From Certhia americana (lineage: Eukaryota > Chordata > Aves > Passeriformes > Certhiidae): a DNA stretch of 64,000 bases. Where the stretch lies: NCBI GenBank assembly GCA_018697195.1, contig CM031878.1, positions 37,208,283-37,272,282 on the forward strand. Direction: 5' to 3'. A program made the translations under genes and the position numbers. Shown here piece after piece: positions 60,677 to 64,000 of the stretch; position 1 is the first letter of the stretch; the number at the start of each line of letters is the position of its first letter. Under the pieces are notes generated by a model. The model was not told where the DNA came from and did no database searches. It was given only the letters and a program-made list of their open reading frames with translations.

Positions 60677-62715
60677 ATAGAATCATAGAATGTTTTGGGT
60701 TGAAAGGAACCTTAAAGATCATCTAGTTCCCACACCCCTGCCATAGGCAGGGAACTTTCCACTAGACCATAATACTCAAAGCCTCATCAAGGTCTTGAAT
60801 GCTTCCAAGGTTGGGGAGTCCACAATCTCTCTGGAGACTGTGTCCCAGTGTTTCACTACCTTTACAGTAAAAATTGCTTCCTAATAGCTAGTATAAACCT
60901 ACCATCCTTCAGCTTAAAGCCATTCCCCCTTGTCCTATCATGACATGCCTTTGTGAAAAGTCCCTCTCCAGCTCTCTTGTAATTCCCCTGTAGGTATTGA
61001 AAGGCTGCTAAAAGATCTCCTCAGGGTCTTCTCTTCTCCAGGCTGAGCAACCCTGTCTCTCTCATCCTGTCTTCATAGAAATGCTTCAGCCCTCTGATCA
61101 GCTTAGTGGCCTCCTCTGCACTCTTTCCAATGGGTCAACATCTTTCTTGTGCTTAGGATCCCAAACCTGGATGCAGTACCCCAGGTAGAACTACTCCAGG
61201 TGGGGTCTCAGAAGAGCAGAGTAGAAGGGCAGAATCACTTCTTCTGACCTGCTGCTCACACCTGTTCTGATGCAGCCCAAGACCTGGATGGTTTTCTGGG
61301 CTGTAACTGCACATAGCTGGGTCATATTGAGCTTCTCATCCTCTAATACCCCTAAGTCTTTCTCTCCTGAGCTACTCTCAATCCACTCCTCCAACAGCCT
61401 GTATTTACACTTGGGACTGCTCTGACCCAGGTGTAGGACCTTACACTTGGCTGTGTTGAACCTCCTGAGGTTTGCATGGGCCCACCTCTCAAGTCTGTCA
61501 AGGTCCCTCTGGATGGCATCCTTTCCCTTGAGAGTTCTGACTGCACCACTCAGCTTGGTGTCATCTGCAAACTTGCTGAGAGTGTACTCAACCGCACTGC
61601 CCGTGTCCCCGACAGAACAATTCCAGTCCCATTACTGGGGGGCTGACCGCTGAGAACACCACTTGGCACTGCTCTCCACTTGGACGGTGAGCCATTGACC
61701 ATAGTTATTTGAGTGCAACCTTCCAGCCAATTCTTTATCCAATGACTACTCTAACCATCAAACTAATATCTCTCTAGTTTAGAGACAAGGATGTTGTATG
61801 GGACAGCCCAATGCTTTCCACAAATTCACGTACATGAAATCTGTTGCCCTTCCTGTGTACACTCCAGTGTCTACAATATAACCCAATCATAGATGGCCAC
61901 CAAGTTAGGCAGGTATGATTTGCCCTTAGTGCAGCTATGTTGGTTGACACCAATCACCTGATTATTTTCCATGTCTCTTAGTATGGTTTTTCTTAGCACA
62001 TGAGGAAATTCCATAATCTTTCCAGGCACTGAGGTGAGACTGACTGGCCTTTAGTACCCTGGGTTTTCCTTATTTCCCTTTTTGAAAATGGGGCTTATAT
62101 CTCTCCTTTTCCAGTTAACGGAAACTTCATTGCGACTGACATAATTTCTCAAATATAATGGGCAGTAGCTTAGACACTTTCTCAGCCAGTTCCCTAAGGA
62201 CCCTCCAATGCATCTGATCAGGTCCTATAGAACTGTGCACCTTCAGGCTCCTTAAATATTCTTGAGCCTGATCTTCTCCTGCATAGGGTAGTTCTTCATT
62301 TTCCTAGCCCTTGCTCTCCCCTTCTGCATCTCAGGGGGTTTGGCTGGAGCACTTGCTGGTGAAGACTGGGGCTAAAAAGTCCTCAAGTGCATCAGCCTTC
62401 TCCATGTCCTGCATAACCAGGTCTTCCACATCCCTCCTGAAAGGAGACACATTTTACCCAGTGTTTCTTTTACTGCTGATGTACTCAAGGAAGCTTTTTT
62501 TGTTTGATGTCCCTGACCAGATTGACAACTGCCAGTACTTTAGCTTTCCTGTCTTCCTGGCTGTTGGGACAATTTCTTTGTATTTCTCCCACTTTTTTCC
62601 CTGTTACCATGCTCTGTAATCTACCTGTTTGTGTTTTAAATTTGTCCAGGAGCTTCTTACCCATCTGTGCAGTCCTCCTGGCATTCTTTCCTGGTTTCAT
62701 CTTTGTAGGAATGAA
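60677..62715 (-). mobile_element. CR1 LINE, 5'-truncated
   Basis: The element runs right to left. Its 3' end is the avian CR1 terminal repeat (ATAGAATCATAGAATG, 60677). On the minus strand it carries the ORF2 reverse transcriptase: a stretch at 61191-61394 with EKDLGVLEDEKLN and VILPFYSALLRPHLE, and FADD of the active site encoded at 61560-61571. Further 5', up to about 62700, diverged N-terminal linker sequence is visible. ORF1 and the endonuclease are missing. Stops and frameshifts are frequent, so it is inactive. CR1 copies itself by target-primed reverse transcription and is nearly always 5'-truncated. Confidence 0.93.
61191..61394 (-). pseudogene. CR1 ORF2 fragment, RT downstream of active site
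   Basis: A 67-codon open stretch, matching the CR1 block that follows the RT palm (SSxEKDLGVLxDxKL, CIRxxVxSRSxEVILPxYSALxRPHLE). It is the longest intact coding piece of the element. Confidence 0.9.
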
Positions 62716-63618
62716 ATATATCAGAATTTAGTACTTCTTCAACTACTATCACTGTTTGAACTAGAAGTCATCGCCAAGGGATGACTGGAAACTTATAGTG
62801 CTTGTATTTGCTCTGTTTAAACCACCTGAGTTCCTTTGTTTTTTAAACAATTAAAACTAGTGGAAGCCAAATATGCACTTTTATAACGTAGTAGGTGATT
62901 GCATTATTTTCATATAAGACATTATAAAGAGATGTGTCTTGCTTTTGTATTGCTAGAGAACATCTAGCAAGCTGTTTATTTACACGAGGATGTATGTTTT
63001 GTGACTGCACAAAGTACTGTGAGTAATCTCTCAGACAGTTAAAAGTACAAACTGTGTCTGCATTGTCTATATTTGCATGTAGACATACTTATAAGGGAGA
63101 AGGTTCAGTTGTATTTTATTTCTATTGTTTCAGGGCAGCAAGATACTGTGGCCAATAACATGTTTATAAACAAGTATTTCTCTTTTGCAAAGGAAGGACA
63201 TGTCCCTTCTGCACTGCCAGTTTCCTCCAAAATTTTTTTCCTAGTCTTATCTTTCCCTTTCCGATCAAACTGTCTATTTTCCAGTTCATCAGTGTAACCC
63301 TTGGATGGACATTTTCCATTTCCTTGCTATATTCCCTTATATTTCTCTGTTTCCCTTGTGTTATACTTACTCTGTTCCTCTTGTCTTCAAATCCTGGACT
63401 AGATTCTATGTTTTGGTCTCCACTTGCCTCCTAAAATTCCCCTTTAACCACTTTTCAACCTCTCTGGCCTTGTGGGTATGTGTAACAGTTACCTTCTCTC
63501 CTCCACTGCCAGGCATCACCACCTCCATAGAAATATGCCATATGTATACTTCAACCTGACCTCATTCTACACCTATCTAAGAAGCCTCTTGGATTTCCCA
63601 TCATTAGGTCAACATTAA
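62716..63618. other. Non-coding DNA between CR1 copies
   Basis: No gene or nameable repeat. Confidence 0.6.
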
Positions 63619-64000
63619 AATCACAGTATAACAGAAATTTATTTAATGCGACCTCCAGAAATTGTCTAATTCCAACTTTTTCCAGAGGTTGTATTCCACC
63701 CCAAGACTAGAAATCAGCTGTATCTCTTGCTAGCTAAGTCTTGGAAACCTCAAACGATGGAGATGACAGGGTTTCTTTGGGAAACTAGTCTCAATCCTGC
63801 ACTACCTCTTGCACCTCCCAGCAAAGTTCCTCCTAACGCTCAATCTGAACCTACTGGACACAGTCTGTGCCTGCTGCACCTTCTCATACCTTCTTACACT
63901 GCTGAGAAGAGTCGGGCCCTGATGTCTTTACAAAAGTTCTCTTTCCATGGTATAGGTGCTATTAGATTTGCTTTTCAATTGGACTAAAGTTCAGCACCTT
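63619..64000 (-). mobile_element. Old CR1 fragment, continues beyond the window
   Basis: ATCACAGTATAACAGAAATTT at the left is the decayed CR1 3' tail. It is followed by GACCTCCAGAAATTGTCTAA, AAACCTCAAACGATGGAGAT, ACTACCTCTTGCACC, TCCTCCTAACGCTCAA and GAGAAGAGTCGGGCCC, all in the order of the CR1 consensus complement. It appears to run to the window edge. It is older than the copy at 60677-62715. Confidence 0.75.

Overview
This window is vertebrate nuclear DNA, almost certainly from a bird. The best evidence is the interspersed repeats. There are CR1 LINE copies on the minus strand (60677-62715, and 63619 to the window end), including the avian CR1 3' tail and a recognisable reverse-transcriptase FADD motif. 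There is a decayed ERVL-type LTR of the widespread avian kind (53642-54179), and a solo LTR beginning TGTCTTGGTTTGG (31668-32123) of a kind I associate with songbirds. Very old amniote repeats (L3/CR1-like and MIR) are also present. I lean towards a passerine, with moderate confidence.

I found no host protein-coding gene. Open frames are short, lack recognisable domains and are scattered on both strands, as expected by chance in AT-rich DNA. The window is therefore a gene desert or the inside of a very long intron. Possible function lies in a few non-coding islands: a CpG-rich block at 47690-48240, a promoter-like stretch at 50181-50420, three palindromes with an AP-1 core and a TATA-like sequence at 12753-12849, and several stretches that read like conserved non-coding elements (27240-27545, 30300-30660, 36600-36990, 57850-58260). 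The last group are impressions from reading, not alignments.

The best-defined element is a two-LTR class I (gammaretrovirus-like) endogenous retrovirus at 3497-8972. It has a 4-bp CAAC target duplication, a primer-binding-site candidate, a polypurine tract touching the 3' LTR, and broken pol fragments (reverse transcriptase, RNase H, integrase). It is not replication competent: gag and protease are not recognisable, pol is fragmented with catalytic segments missing, and env is at most a trace. In the place of gag lie a long TG-type microsatellite and a GC/CpG-rich block containing RFX X-box-like and CRE-like sequences. That block looks more like a host CpG-island promoter than retroviral sequence, and is the most unusual thing here.

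Layout: 1-3496 AT-rich non-coding; 3497-8972 the provirus; 9340-9512 an ATATT-type satellite; 9513-31662 non-coding with homopolymers, small palindromes and old CR1/L3 pieces; 31668-32123 a solo LTR with a perfect 5-bp duplication; 32129-47469 non-coding with microsatellites; 47470-50420 the GC-rich islands; 52166-52302 MIR; 53642-54179 ERVL LTR; 56135-56400 an old plus-strand CR1; 60677-64000 CR1-rich. No prokaryote-like system, CRISPR array, tRNA or rRNA gene was seen. The feature list tiles the whole window.
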